14,372 nucleotides of DNA, from contig CALNAU010000225.1 of the NCBI GenBank assembly GCA_937874275.1, positions 1-14,372 of the forward strand, read 5' to 3'. Source of the stretch: an uncultured Clostridia bacterium (GTDB taxonomy: Bacteria; Bacillota; Clostridia; Christensenellales; Aristaeellaceae). Of this stretch, positions 7,761-14,237 are shown piece after piece. The notes below the pieces were generated by a model. The model was not told the DNA's origin, ran no database searches, and saw nothing but the letters and a program-made list of their open reading frames with translations. Both the position numbers and the translations under genes were made by a program. Numbering within the stretch: position 1 is the stretch's first letter; every line of letters starts with the position of its first letter.

Positions 7761-8717
7761 TTACCCGGCATTCACCAGGCAATATCCTTCGATGTAGGCA
7801 TTTGCCTCCATCGCGGCAATGGCGCCATCGGCCGCCGCGGTGATAACCTGGCGCAGGCTCTTCTCGCGGATATCGCCGGCGGCAAACACACCGGGTATTT
7901 CGGTGTGCATGTTGTCATCGGTGACGATGTAGCCATTGCGTAGGGCCAGCTGGTCGGCATACAGTGCGCTTTCGGGCAAAAAGCCCACGAAGCCAAACAC
8001 GCCGAACGTGCCATCATCCTCATTCGCGTGGATGACGGTCTCCTCGCCTGTCTTTACGTTTTTCACGGTCATGCTTTCCAGGATGCCGTCGCCGTGCAGC
8101 TCCGTCACCACCGTGTCCCACATGAAGTTCATCTTTTCGTTCTGGAAGGCCCTGTCCTGTATGGACTTGATGGCTCGCAGCTGATCTCGGCGGTGAATCA
8201 CGGTCACCTTGCGCCCGAACTTCGTCAGGTAGATGGCTTCCTCCACCGCGGTGTCGCCGCCGCCTACCACATAGATGTCCATGTCCTCAAAGAAGGCGCC
8301 GTCACAGGTGGCGCAGTAGGATACGCCCTTGCCAATCAGCTCTCGCTCGCCCACGCACCCGATGGGGCGGGGATGCGCGCCGCTGGCGATGATGATGGTG
8401 TGGGCCGCGTATTCGCCTTTCTTGCACTTCACGCGCTTCACATCGCCGGTCAGGTTCGCTTCGACCACGGTGTCGTATACCTTTTCCGCGCCAAAGCGCT
8501 GGGCTTGTTCCACCATGCGGCCAATCAGGGAGGGGCCGCTTTCGTGGGGCAGGCTGCCTGGGTAGTTGTCGATTTCGGCCGTGATGACAATCTGGCCGCC
8601 GTCCTTTTCCTTTTCGATAATCAGCGTGCTCAGCCTGGCGCGACCGGTGTAGATGGCCGCCGACAGGCCGGCAGGGCCGGCGCCGATAATGATCACATCA
8701 TAGATTTTGTCTTGCAT
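7761..8717 (-). CDS. trxB: Thioredoxin reductase (FAD/NADPH-dependent)
   Basis: This flavoenzyme transfers electrons from NADPH to the adjacent TrxA and so to glycine reductase. It has 318 residues, the standard length for the low-Mr bacterial enzyme. The FAD-binding GAGPAG is at residues 12-17, the redox-active CATC at C135/C138, the NADPH-binding VGGGDTAVEEA at 151-161 followed by HRRDQLRA at 175-182, and the second FAD motif GVFAAGD at 276-282. The HRRD motif supports NADPH use. The ATG at 8717 has AGAGGA upstream and lies 20 bp after the grdB stop, showing operon membership. Nothing suggests damage. Confidence 0.97.
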   Translation of the reverse strand: MQDKIYDVIIIGAGPAGLSAAIYTGRARLSTLIIEKEKDGGQIVITAEIDNYPGSLPHESGPSLIGRMVEQAQRFGAEKVYDTVVEANLTGDVKRVKCKKGEYAAHTIIIASGAHPRPIGCVGERELIGKGVSYCATCDGAFFEDMDIYVVGGGDTAVEEAIYLTKFGRKVTVIHRRDQLRAIKSIQDRAFQNEKMNFMWDTVVTELHGDGILESMTVKNVKTGEETVIHANEDDGTFGVFGFVGFLPESALYADQLALRNGYIVTDDNMHTEIPGVFAAGDIREKSLRQVITAAADGAIAAMEANAYIEGYCLVNAG

Positions 8718-8737
8718 AATCCATCCTCTTGCATTGC

Positions 8738-10051
8738 TTATTGCACATCGAATACCGTTTGCTCCGTCACCTCGGTGGACAAGGCGTCAAGCGCGGTCCG
8801 GATGATGCGCCGCCGGATGCCCTTTTCCTCCTCCATGGAGAGCGCGGGGTTGCCCAGGGGATGGGGGATGGCGATGGCCGGTACAATCCGGTTCGCGCCA
8901 ACCGTCAGAGAGATGGGGGTTACCGTGCAGATGTGCACCACGGGAATGCCTGCACGCTCAATTTCCTTAACCATCGTTGCGCCGCAACGTGTGCAGGTCC
9001 CTCACGTGGATGTCAGGATCACAGCCTGAACATTCTCCTTGATTAATTCCTTGGAAAAGTCCTCCGCAAAGGCCTTGGCCGATTTGACCGACGTGCCGTT
9101 GCCCACCGTGGAGAAAAAGTAGCGGTACAGGGAGCCGATTTTGCCCGCCGCCTCAAACTCGCGTAGGGTGTCCAGCGCAAGCACCCGGTCGGCGTCCGCG
9201 TTGGCGTAGGAGGGGTCGTAGCCGCCGTGCGCCGTGGCGTAGGTGGCCTGGGTCAGGTCGTCAACGCCCAGCAGGTCGTACTTGCCATACTTGGTGGCGC
9301 TGGAGCTTTCGATGTGGTCTGGGTTGCCCAGCGGCACAATGCCGCCCGAGGTAACCAGGGCAATCTTGGCTTTGCTGATATCCTTCACAGCTGGGCGGGG
9401 GTCCACGCGGTCAAAGTCCGGCATGGGGTACTCGGTGGTGAAGGGTTCGCCCTTGAGTTTTTTAAGCAGCATATCCACCGCGCGTTTGGAGCCGCGCTCC
9501 TTCTCAAACAGGTTTACGCGGATGCCCTGGGGGATATACCCTTCCTCGATGGAGGAGCCGATGGTATCATCCCGCAGCATTTTGAGGGCCAGTGCGGACA
9601 TTTTCTTGACCGCGTCGCGCATGCCCACCGCGCTGTTGCGCGTGGAGATGATGTAGACATTGGTCTTGTACATGTCGGCACCCGGGTTTTCCTCGTACAT
9701 GCCGGTGAGCACCGGGATGTTGAGCTGCTGTTGCACGGCCTCGGCGATGGCGCCGCAAGCCACGCCGTAGCGGCCCGCGTTAAAGGCAGGCCCGGCGATA
9801 AACAGATCGGGCTTGGCCGCGTCAATCATCTCGATGAGCTCTGCCTTGGCTTCCTCCATGTTTTCGTTGAAGTAGGAGTCGCCGCAGATGACGGTGCCCA
9901 CAATTTCAGCGCGTTCGCCAAATGAGGCGTTGAACGCAAGGCCGGGGCCGACAGGGCCTTCACGGTATTCGGGCTGCACATGGGCCATTTCCTCGCCACC
10001 AATCTGGGCGAAGAACTGGTTGATGTAATGAACTACCCTTTTCTTGCTCAA
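8738..10051 (-). CDS. grdB: Glycine reductase component B selenoprotein subunit (GrdB), Sec at residue 350
   Basis: GrdB is the substrate-specific selenoprotein of component B; with GrdE it activates glycine and passes a carboxymethyl group to its own and then GrdA's selenol. Translation begins at a TTG at 10051 (MSKKRVVHYINQFFAQIGGEE..., a family-typical start), with AAAGGAG 10 bases upstream; the next in-frame Met is residue 22, inside conserved sequence. Codon 350 is an in-frame TGA (9002-9004) in ILTST-U-GTCTRCGATM, giving the family UxxCxxC motif (U350, C353, C356). The frame continues to TAA at 8738-8740, for 437 residues, matching the family. Without Sec decoding it would be called as a 349-residue protein plus a separate short fragment. 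It follows grdE by 31 bp and precedes trxB by 20 bp. Confidence 0.97.
8975..9001 (-). promoter_or_regulatory. SECIS hairpin of grdB
   Basis: On the minus strand CGTTGC (8989-8984) pairs perfectly with GCAACG (8980-8975) around a GGC loop (8983-8981). The loop begins 19 nt after the grdB UGA with G at its first position, a good match to the spacing and apical-loop G expected for bacterial SECIS elements. It is the strongest of the three SECIS candidates in this window. Confidence 0.8.
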
Positions 10052-10082
10052 GTGGTATCTTCTCCTTTCTGGTAAATTTGGT

Positions 10083-11363
10083 TTATCTTGCGCTCAGATG
10101 GGCGAAGCCCACTTCGCTGGTCGCGCCGGTAATGGCCTGCAGCTCCACATCGATGGAACCGTCAGCATGCTTGTTCTGATCCCAGCCACCGGCGATGATG
10201 CCCACATACGCGTCGGTGCCGATGACCCGATCCATGGGGGGCAAAGTGACCACCTGGTTGGCGTTGCCGCCGGTGACCAGCGCGTCGGCCGATACATGCG
10301 CGTCCGCCAGGGATTGCGAAGCGCCGTCCTGGCCCGCGTATTCGTCGGTGATGACCACCGTCTTGATGCCCTTGTCTGTTATCTTGCGGCAGTTCATCAT
10401 CAGGTCGGTATCCGGGTTGCCAAAGCCTTCCTCGGAGATGATGACGCCATCCAGCGACAAGAACTCGCACAGCTTGGCCGTCCAATCCGACGAGCGGATT
10501 TTGTCTGCCAGATACACGTTTTCGTTGGTGATAATCATCGCCGCGAAGTTGAGGTCCTTGCCGTGGCGGGCAAAAAGGTCGTGCACAATGGGGTTGTTCT
10601 GGTGCACGTAGGTTGGGTTCTTGTCGCAGGCTGATACGCAGTTGCCCGAGATAATCGCCCCGTCCATCACTTCCGTGGGGGACATGATGGTTGGCAGAAT
10701 GCGCTTGGCATCCACGCCATATACGTATGTGTCGTGCAGCAGGCCCTGGCTTTGCAGCATCTGCACATAGCCAACGCGCGGCAGGTCCGGGTATTTCTGC
10801 TGGCCTTCCAGCAGCGACATGGTTTCAAATACCTCAACAGTTTCGGGCGTCACATGGCGCGCCAGCTCGCCCAGGTATACGGCCGTCTTTAATCCGGCTT
10901 CCCGCACCGCGTGCTCATGCTCGTGGGGCTTGACATCCTCCTTGGGGTCAATGACCAGCACCAGGTTGCATGTCTTGGAGAACGGGGTGTACTCTGCGCC
11001 CACACCGCTCATATCCAGAATTCCCTCCTGGAAACCGACGATTTTGCCGGTGGTGACGACTGCGGCACCCTTCAACACATGGGTCCTGCCGCTGCCCACG
11101 GTATCTACCGGCGCCATCACGCCGGGGAAGATGCCACCCGGGCCTTCCACCTTGACGCGCGGCTCAATCACATCCTTCACAGGGGTAATGCGCACGCTTT
11201 CTCCGGGACGGGCCACATCCACCTGCACGGAGGCAATGCGCTCATCCTTGAGGATCAGGGCCTTGACCTCTTCCGCGTTGACAAATAGGGTGGTGCCGTC
11301 AACCAGAGATTTTTCGCCAAGTTGGATGTCGGAAATCGGGACATAACCAAGTTCTAACCTCAA
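10083..11363 (-). CDS. grdE: Glycine reductase component B proprotein (GrdE)
   Basis: GrdE is the component B proprotein that, in characterised members, self-cleaves before an internal Cys to leave two subunits, the downstream one carrying a carbonyl (pyruvoyl-type) group that binds glycine as a Schiff base. The product is 426 residues, typical of the family. The cleavage motif is present as SGNCVSACDKNP, with N241-C242 at the known cleavage position. The start is a TTG at 11363 (MRLELGYV..., matching the family N-terminus), with AGGAGG eight bases upstream; no in-frame ATG near there would do. The region HEHEHAVREAGLKTAVYLG and the C-terminal GATSEVGFAHLSAR are also family-like. It lies 46 bp after grdX and 31 bp before grdB. 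Glycine specificity over sarcosine or betaine is inferred from the upstream glycine riboswitch and the GrdE/GrdB type. Confidence 0.96.
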   Translation of the reverse strand: MRLELGYVPISDIQLGEKSLVDGTTLFVNAEEVKALILKDERIASVQVDVARPGESVRITPVKDVIEPRVKVEGPGGIFPGVMAPVDTVGSGRTHVLKGAAVVTTGKIVGFQEGILDMSGVGAEYTPFSKTCNLVLVIDPKEDVKPHEHEHAVREAGLKTAVYLGELARHVTPETVEVFETMSLLEGQQKYPDLPRVGYVQMLQSQGLLHDTYVYGVDAKRILPTIMSPTEVMDGAIISGNCVSACDKNPTYVHQNNPIVHDLFARHGKDLNFAAMIITNENVYLADKIRSSDWTAKLCEFLSLDGVIISEEGFGNPDTDLMMNCRKITDKGIKTVVITDEYAGQDGASQSLADAHVSADALVTGGNANQVVTLPPMDRVIGTDAYVGIIAGGWDQNKHADGSIDVELQAITGATSEVGFAHLSAR

Positions 11364-11409
11364 ACCGGAAACCTCCTTTTCTTGAAGTACATATCATCAT
11401 CAACGCCTG

Positions 11410-11859
11410 TCAACAGGATGGTGACAGGTGTGTGGTGTCAGCGGGGTGGCTCGCATCCGAGAATGGATCAATACCCGGATGCCAATCGCTTGTCCCTTCC
11501 AGGGCGGAAAGGATCAGCGTGTAGTCTACCAGTTGGAAATCCTTCAGCATGCCGTCTGTCACAGGGCGCGGGTTGGCGGCCAAGTGCTGGCATACCGCAA
11601 TGCTGTGCTCAATCAGCATCAGCGAATCGGTGCACAGTGCCTTCTCCGGCGCATCGGACAATGCTATGGACTTGTAGGGGGTTTCATTGGGCTTGACGCT
11701 GCCGGACAGGGGATGGGTGCATAGCCGATACCCAAGGTGAATCTGATCGCGCGCCGATGTTAGTATGCCAATCAGTGGCACATCGTGATAAGCCACGGTG
11801 CCACCTTGCCAATTGGCCAATTTTTGCTTTGTCAGGGGATTGTTTGTCAGCACCCTCAC
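11410..11859 (-). CDS. grdX: GrdX family protein
   Basis: GrdX is a small cytosolic protein of unproven function found with glycine reductase genes. The 149-residue product shows the family signature: TNNP near the N-terminus, a central SARDQIHLGYRL, and HPLSGSVKPNETPYKSI. The start is a GTG at 11859 with AAAGGA 10 bases upstream; an ATG at 11869 is in a different frame. It is the first gene of the grd operon, directly after the riboswitch leader. The C-terminal 25 or so residues (GTSDWHPG onward) extend past the conserved core and look family-variable. The stop is UGA, directly after a Cys codon; I take it as a true stop because the family is already complete and grdE's ribosome binding site follows. 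Confidence 0.9.
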   Translation of the reverse strand: MRVLTNNPLTKQKLANWQGGTVAYHDVPLIGILTSARDQIHLGYRLCTHPLSGSVKPNETPYKSIALSDAPEKALCTDSLMLIEHSIAVCQHLAANPRPVTDGMLKDFQLVDYTLILSALEGTSDWHPGIDPFSDASHPADTTHLSPSC

Positions 11860-11868
11860 CTTGATTCA

Positions 11869-11880
11869 TTCCTTTCGGAA
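11869..11880 (-). promoter_or_regulatory. Hairpin over the grdX ribosome binding site (possible riboswitch output)
   Basis: On the minus strand TTCC-GAAA-GGAA (11880-11869) forms a 4-bp stem capped by a GNRA-type loop and covers the AAAGGA ribosome binding site of grdX. An upstream segment of aptamer 2, TCTTTC (11924-11919), could also pair with GAAAGG (11876-11871). These alternatives are compatible with translational control by the riboswitch; the 43-nt stretch between aptamer and start shows only a weak terminator-like hairpin (11900-11882) with TTTT. The mechanism is inference. Confidence 0.4.
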
Positions 11881-11902
11881 AATACGAAGCCAGCGTACCT
11901 CG

Positions 11903-12089
11903 CCTCTGTATAGAACCTGAAAGATTCTCGCGGTTGCGCCACGATTGCTTCGCCGGTGACTGTGCTCTCCAGAGGTCTGTCCCGTTTTCAGTCCTTGTTC
12001 CTGAGATCTTCGCGCCCACCCGGTACGATGTGCACTTATTCCTTCGGCTGCAGCCCGTGCCGCACTCTCCTGTAAACGATCAACCAGAC
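11903..12089 (-). promoter_or_regulatory. Tandem glycine riboswitch
   Basis: On the minus strand two glycine aptamers lie in series ahead of grdX. Aptamer 1 spans 12077-11984: P1 GTTTaCAG/CTGaAAAC, then GGAGAG, GCCGAAGG and the diagnostic ATCTCAGGAACAAGGACTG. A linker of about eight bases follows. Aptamer 2 spans 11975-11903: P1 CCTCTG/CAGAGG, GGAGAG, CACCGGCGAAGCAA and ATCTTTCAGGTTC. A 5' leader segment GTCTG (12089-12085) can pair with CAGAC (11979-11975) in the linker, as in the leader-linker kink-turn known for tandem glycine riboswitches. It starts about 15 nt after the predicted transcription start and should make grd expression depend on glycine, the pathway substrate. Whether it acts on transcription or translation is not settled. 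Confidence 0.92.
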
Positions 12090-12109
12090 ACTATTCAGTT
12101 CGTATCAAA

Positions 12110-12138
12110 ATTATACGTGATTGCACGCAATACTTCAA
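12110..12138 (-). promoter_or_regulatory. Promoter of the grd operon
   Basis: On the minus strand -35 TTGAAG (12138-12133), a 17-bp spacer and a consensus -10 TATAAT (12115-12110) form a strong sigma-A-type promoter, with transcription expected from about 12103. The spacer contains the palindrome ATTGC-AC-GCAAT. A near-perfect promoter in front of a riboswitch fits high expression limited by glycine supply. Confidence 0.88.
12120..12131. promoter_or_regulatory. Candidate operator in the grd promoter spacer
   Basis: The symmetric sequence ATTGC-AC-GCAAT lies wholly between the -35 and -10 boxes of the grd promoter, a classical position for a repressor or a MerR-type activator. Flanking short palindromes (ACTT-C-AAGT at 12132-12140 and CGTAT-N7-ATACG at 12101-12117) overlap the -35 and -10. 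No matching regulator gene is visible in the window, so the function is a guess from position and symmetry. Confidence 0.35.
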
Positions 12139-12176
12139 GTGTTTTTCCTATGTACTTAAAAATTTCACGAGTCGAT

Positions 12177-12204
12177 TTGGCGGGGTGCAGGTCTATGTTA
12201 TACT
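12177..12204 (+). promoter_or_regulatory. Promoter of the yedF operon
   Basis: On the plus strand -35 TTGGCG (12177-12182), a 16-bp spacer and -10 TATACT (12199-12204) point toward yedF, predicting a start near 12211 and a leader of about 55 nt. The spacer includes GGGGTGC, similar to the GCGGTGC element of the selA and selD promoters. The promoter is back-to-back with that of the grd operon, 38 bp between the -35 boxes. Confidence 0.72.
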
Positions 12205-12214
12205 AAGCTCATGA

Positions 12215-12236
12215 TTGCCGGAGGAAGTCCCGGCAA
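12215..12236 (+). other. Hairpin at the 5' end of the yedF transcript
   Basis: TTGCCGG (12215-12221) and CCGGCAA (12230-12236) form a perfect 7-bp stem with an 8-nt purine-rich loop, AGGAAGTC. It lies a few bases after the predicted transcription start and 18 bases before the yedF ribosome binding site. It may protect the mRNA 5' end; no U-run follows, so it is not an obvious attenuator. Confidence 0.45.
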
Positions 12237-12265
12237 GCACATTATCGTTCATACGGAGGATGACC

Positions 12266-12856
12266 ATGACAAAGGAAATCGACGCGAGGGGAATGAGCTG
12301 CCCCAGGCCCGTCCTGCTGGCGAAACAGGCGCTTGCGGACGCCGCAGACAATGGCCTCAGGGTATTGGTGGACAACCCGGATGCGGCGGAGAACTTGAAA
12401 GGCTTGGGCACTTCGCTTGGCTATGCTGTACAGGCCGCGCCATATGAGGAGAAGGATTTTATCGTTACATTTTCGAAGGGAAAACCCATAGAAACTGTAG
12501 TTAAAGAAAGCCCAGTGGCCAATGATACGTATCTTGTCGTGTTGCAGGGCGACGAAATGGGGCAAGGGGATGCCGCCTTTGGCAAAAAGTTGCTGGAGGG
12601 ATTCATATACGCGCTGACCGAGCAGGACGAATTGCCCACATATGTTGTGTGTTACAACAAGGGCGTCACGCTGACGACCCTCAATGATAAGACAGTGGCA
12701 GACCTGAACACGCTGATGGATAAGGGCGTACAGGTGCTTTCTTGCGGCTTATGCCTGGACTATTACGGCCTTAAGGAAAAGCTGCGCGTAGGTCAGGTGA
12801 CCAACATGTACCGCATCTGCGAACTGATGCGCAGCCATCCGGTTGTTAAGCCCTGA
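12266..12856 (+). CDS. yedF: Selenium metabolism protein YedF (TusA-like domain plus DsrE-like domain)
   Basis: YedF-family proteins are found with selenium-utilising genes and are proposed sulfur/selenium carriers; the exact reaction is not established. The 196-residue product has an N-terminal TusA/SirA domain (about 1-75) with the CPxP motif SCPRPV and its carrier Cys12, then a DsrE/F-like domain (about 85-190) with C160 and C163 in SCGLCLDYYGL, typical of the selenium-linked two-domain type. The ATG at 12266 has GGAGG six bases upstream; an ATG two codons earlier overlaps that spacing, and a TTG at 12215 would reach back into the leader hairpin. The UGA stop overlaps the next gene's ATG by one base (TGATG), so the three genes are coupled. 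Confidence 0.92.
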   Translation: MTKEIDARGMSCPRPVLLAKQALADAADNGLRVLVDNPDAAENLKGLGTSLGYAVQAAPYEEKDFIVTFSKGKPIETVVKESPVANDTYLVVLQGDEMGQGDAAFGKKLLEGFIYALTEQDELPTYVVCYNKGVTLTTLNDKTVADLNTLMDKGVQVLSCGLCLDYYGLKEKLRVGQVTNMYRICELMRSHPVVKP

Positions 12857-13104
12857 TGCGGACGATTATCGCTTTTCCTTCCAGCCACGCCGCCATGGAG
12901 GCGGAGTTGCTGGCTGAAGACGCGGGTTATGCTTGCCGCCTCATTCCACTTCCTCCGGCTATCCACGCGGGGTGCGGCATAGTGCTCCTCTGTGAGCACA
13001 GCGTTATTCTGCAGGTGGCTGATTTGTTGGCCGCGAAGCGTGTCCCCACAGATGGGGTATATGATAAAAACGGCGATACGTGGCACAGGAGGCTGGATTC
13101 GTGA
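12856..13104 (+). CDS. DUF3343 protein, putative Se/S carrier
   Basis: This 82-residue protein matches the DUF3343 (putative Se/S carrier-like) family, found beside yedF and a NifS-like enzyme in selenium gene clusters. The first half reads as the usual alternating pattern from MRTIIAFPSSHAAMEAE, and PLPPAIHAGCG around C40 is the conserved Cys-containing signature. C27 and C46 are further cysteines in the small fold. Its start ATG overlaps the yedF stop, and its UGA stop overlaps the GTG start of the downstream gene (GTGA), so stoichiometric translation is likely. A role in carrying persulfide or perselenide between the flanking proteins is an inference from context; no activity is proven. 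Confidence 0.82.
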   Translation: MRTIIAFPSSHAAMEAELLAEDAGYACRLIPLPPAIHAGCGIVLLCEHSVILQVADLLAAKRVPTDGVYDKNGDTWHRRLDS

Positions 13105-14237
13105 TTTATCTGGACCAAAGCGCCACATCACTGCACAAGCCGCCAGAAGTGGTCGAGGCGGTGCGCCGCGGCCTGTCCGGTGAATATGGCAACCCGACGC
13201 GCGGTGCACATACGCCCGCGCTGCGTGCCTTGCAGGAGGTGGCGTTGGTGCGCCGGGCGGTGTCTAAGTATTTTGACGTTTCGCCGCTGGAAGTGGCCTT
13301 CACGTTCAATGCCACCATTGCGCTCAACATGGCCATCAAAGGCGCGTTGACGCCGCAGGACCGCGTATTGACCACCCCATATGCGCACAACTCCATGCTG
13401 CGCCCCCTGTACGAGTTGCAGGACATGGGGATGCGGCTGGATATCATGCCGCTGGATAAGCATGGCTGTTGTCCGATAGAATTGTTTGTGCAATACCTTC
13501 ATGCCGATACCACCGCCATAGCGCTCAACCCCATGTCCAACGTTACCGGGGACATCGCGCCGTTGGATGACATTATCCGCCTGTGCCATCAGCGGGACTT
13601 GTTGCTGATTCTGGATCTTTCCCAGTGGGCAGGCACCAGGGCAATGCCTTCCGTGGCACAGTGGCCGCGCACACTTATCGCCTTCACGGGGCATAAATCC
13701 CTATACGGGCCCCAGGGAACCGGGGGGCTCATCAATCGAGGCAATGTCCCTCTACGTCCAATGATTAGCGGTGGTAGCGGCATTCACTCGTTTGAACGAC
13801 AGCATCCTTCCACCTTTCCGGAGGTGTGCGAGGCCGGTACGGTCAACCTGCCGGGCATTATGGGGCTGCGAGCCGGGATGGAATGGCTGATGACGACGGG
13901 GCAGGATAAGGTACAACAGCATCTGTCCACGCTGCGCGAGCGGTTTATTTCCGGTATGCGCACGATTCCCGGTGTCCGCCTGTATGGCAGCCAAATGGCG
14001 GACGCTGGTCCGGTGGTTTCCCTGAATATTGGCGATTTGCCTGCTGCCGTAATCAGCGATGCCTTGAATGAGCGGTATAACATTGCCACCCGCGCGGGTG
14101 CCCATTGTGCCCCGCTGATGCACCAGGCGCTGGGTACTGTGGAGCAGGGAACGGTGAGGTTCAGTTTTTCGTTTCATAACGATGATAATGAAATCGACAC
14201 AGCAATTGAAGCGATACGCACCCTATCATTTCAATGA
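13101..14237 (+). CDS. NifS/Csd-like class V aminotransferase (cysteine desulfurase family; possible selenocysteine lyase)
   Basis: This PLP enzyme would release S from cysteine or Se from selenocysteine, and here probably supplies selenium to YedF, DUF3343 or SelD. The 378-residue product begins IYLDQSATSLHKPPEVVEA, typical of the class V family. The PLP lysine is K199 in FTGHKSLYGPQGTGG, D172 in LDLSQWAG is the ring-nitrogen partner, and C336 in RAGAHCAPLMH is the nucleophile that forms the persulfide or perselenide. I start it at the GTG at 13101, with AGGAGG eight bases upstream and overlapping the preceding stop (GTGA). A reading from ATG 13080 would extend into the ribosome binding site. 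The stop TGA is followed directly by TAA. Se versus S preference cannot be read from sequence alone. Confidence 0.9.
   Translation: MIYLDQSATSLHKPPEVVEAVRRGLSGEYGNPTRGAHTPALRALQEVALVRRAVSKYFDVSPLEVAFTFNATIALNMAIKGALTPQDRVLTTPYAHNSMLRPLYELQDMGMRLDIMPLDKHGCCPIELFVQYLHADTTAIALNPMSNVTGDIAPLDDIIRLCHQRDLLLILDLSQWAGTRAMPSVAQWPRTLIAFTGHKSLYGPQGTGGLINRGNVPLRPMISGGSGIHSFERQHPSTFPEVCEAGTVNLPGIMGLRAGMEWLMTTGQDKVQQHLSTLRERFISGMRTIPGVRLYGSQMADAGPVVSLNIGDLPAAVISDALNERYNIATRAGAHCAPLMHQALGTVEQGTVRFSFSFHNDDNEIDTAIEAIRTLSFQ

Noticed and set aside
8738..9004. grdB 3' part as a separate small gene or grdB as a pseudogene
   Set aside because: The UGA sits at the known Sec position in UxxCxxC with a good SECIS hairpin. 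The combined length matches the family.
8028..9029. A 333-codon open frame on the plus strand opposite trxB and the grdB 3' part
   Set aside because: It is antisense to two clear family proteins, has no ribosome binding site of note and a low-information translation typical of GC-rich shadow frames. Other long antisense frames (for example 9227-9925 and 2046-2699) were dropped for the same reason.
11364..11412. Read-through of the grdX UGA giving a C-terminal Cys-Sec motif
   Set aside because: The Cys-UGA context is suggestive, but the extension would run into the grdE ribosome binding site. GrdX is already longer than its conserved core, and I see only a CCTGT/ACAGG palindrome over the stop with no SECIS at the right distance.
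11934..12206. A 90-codon plus-strand frame and a 111-codon minus-strand frame through the grd leader
   Set aside because: Both lie over the riboswitch, lack family features and are explained by the RNA structure. The minus frame also overlaps grdX out of frame.
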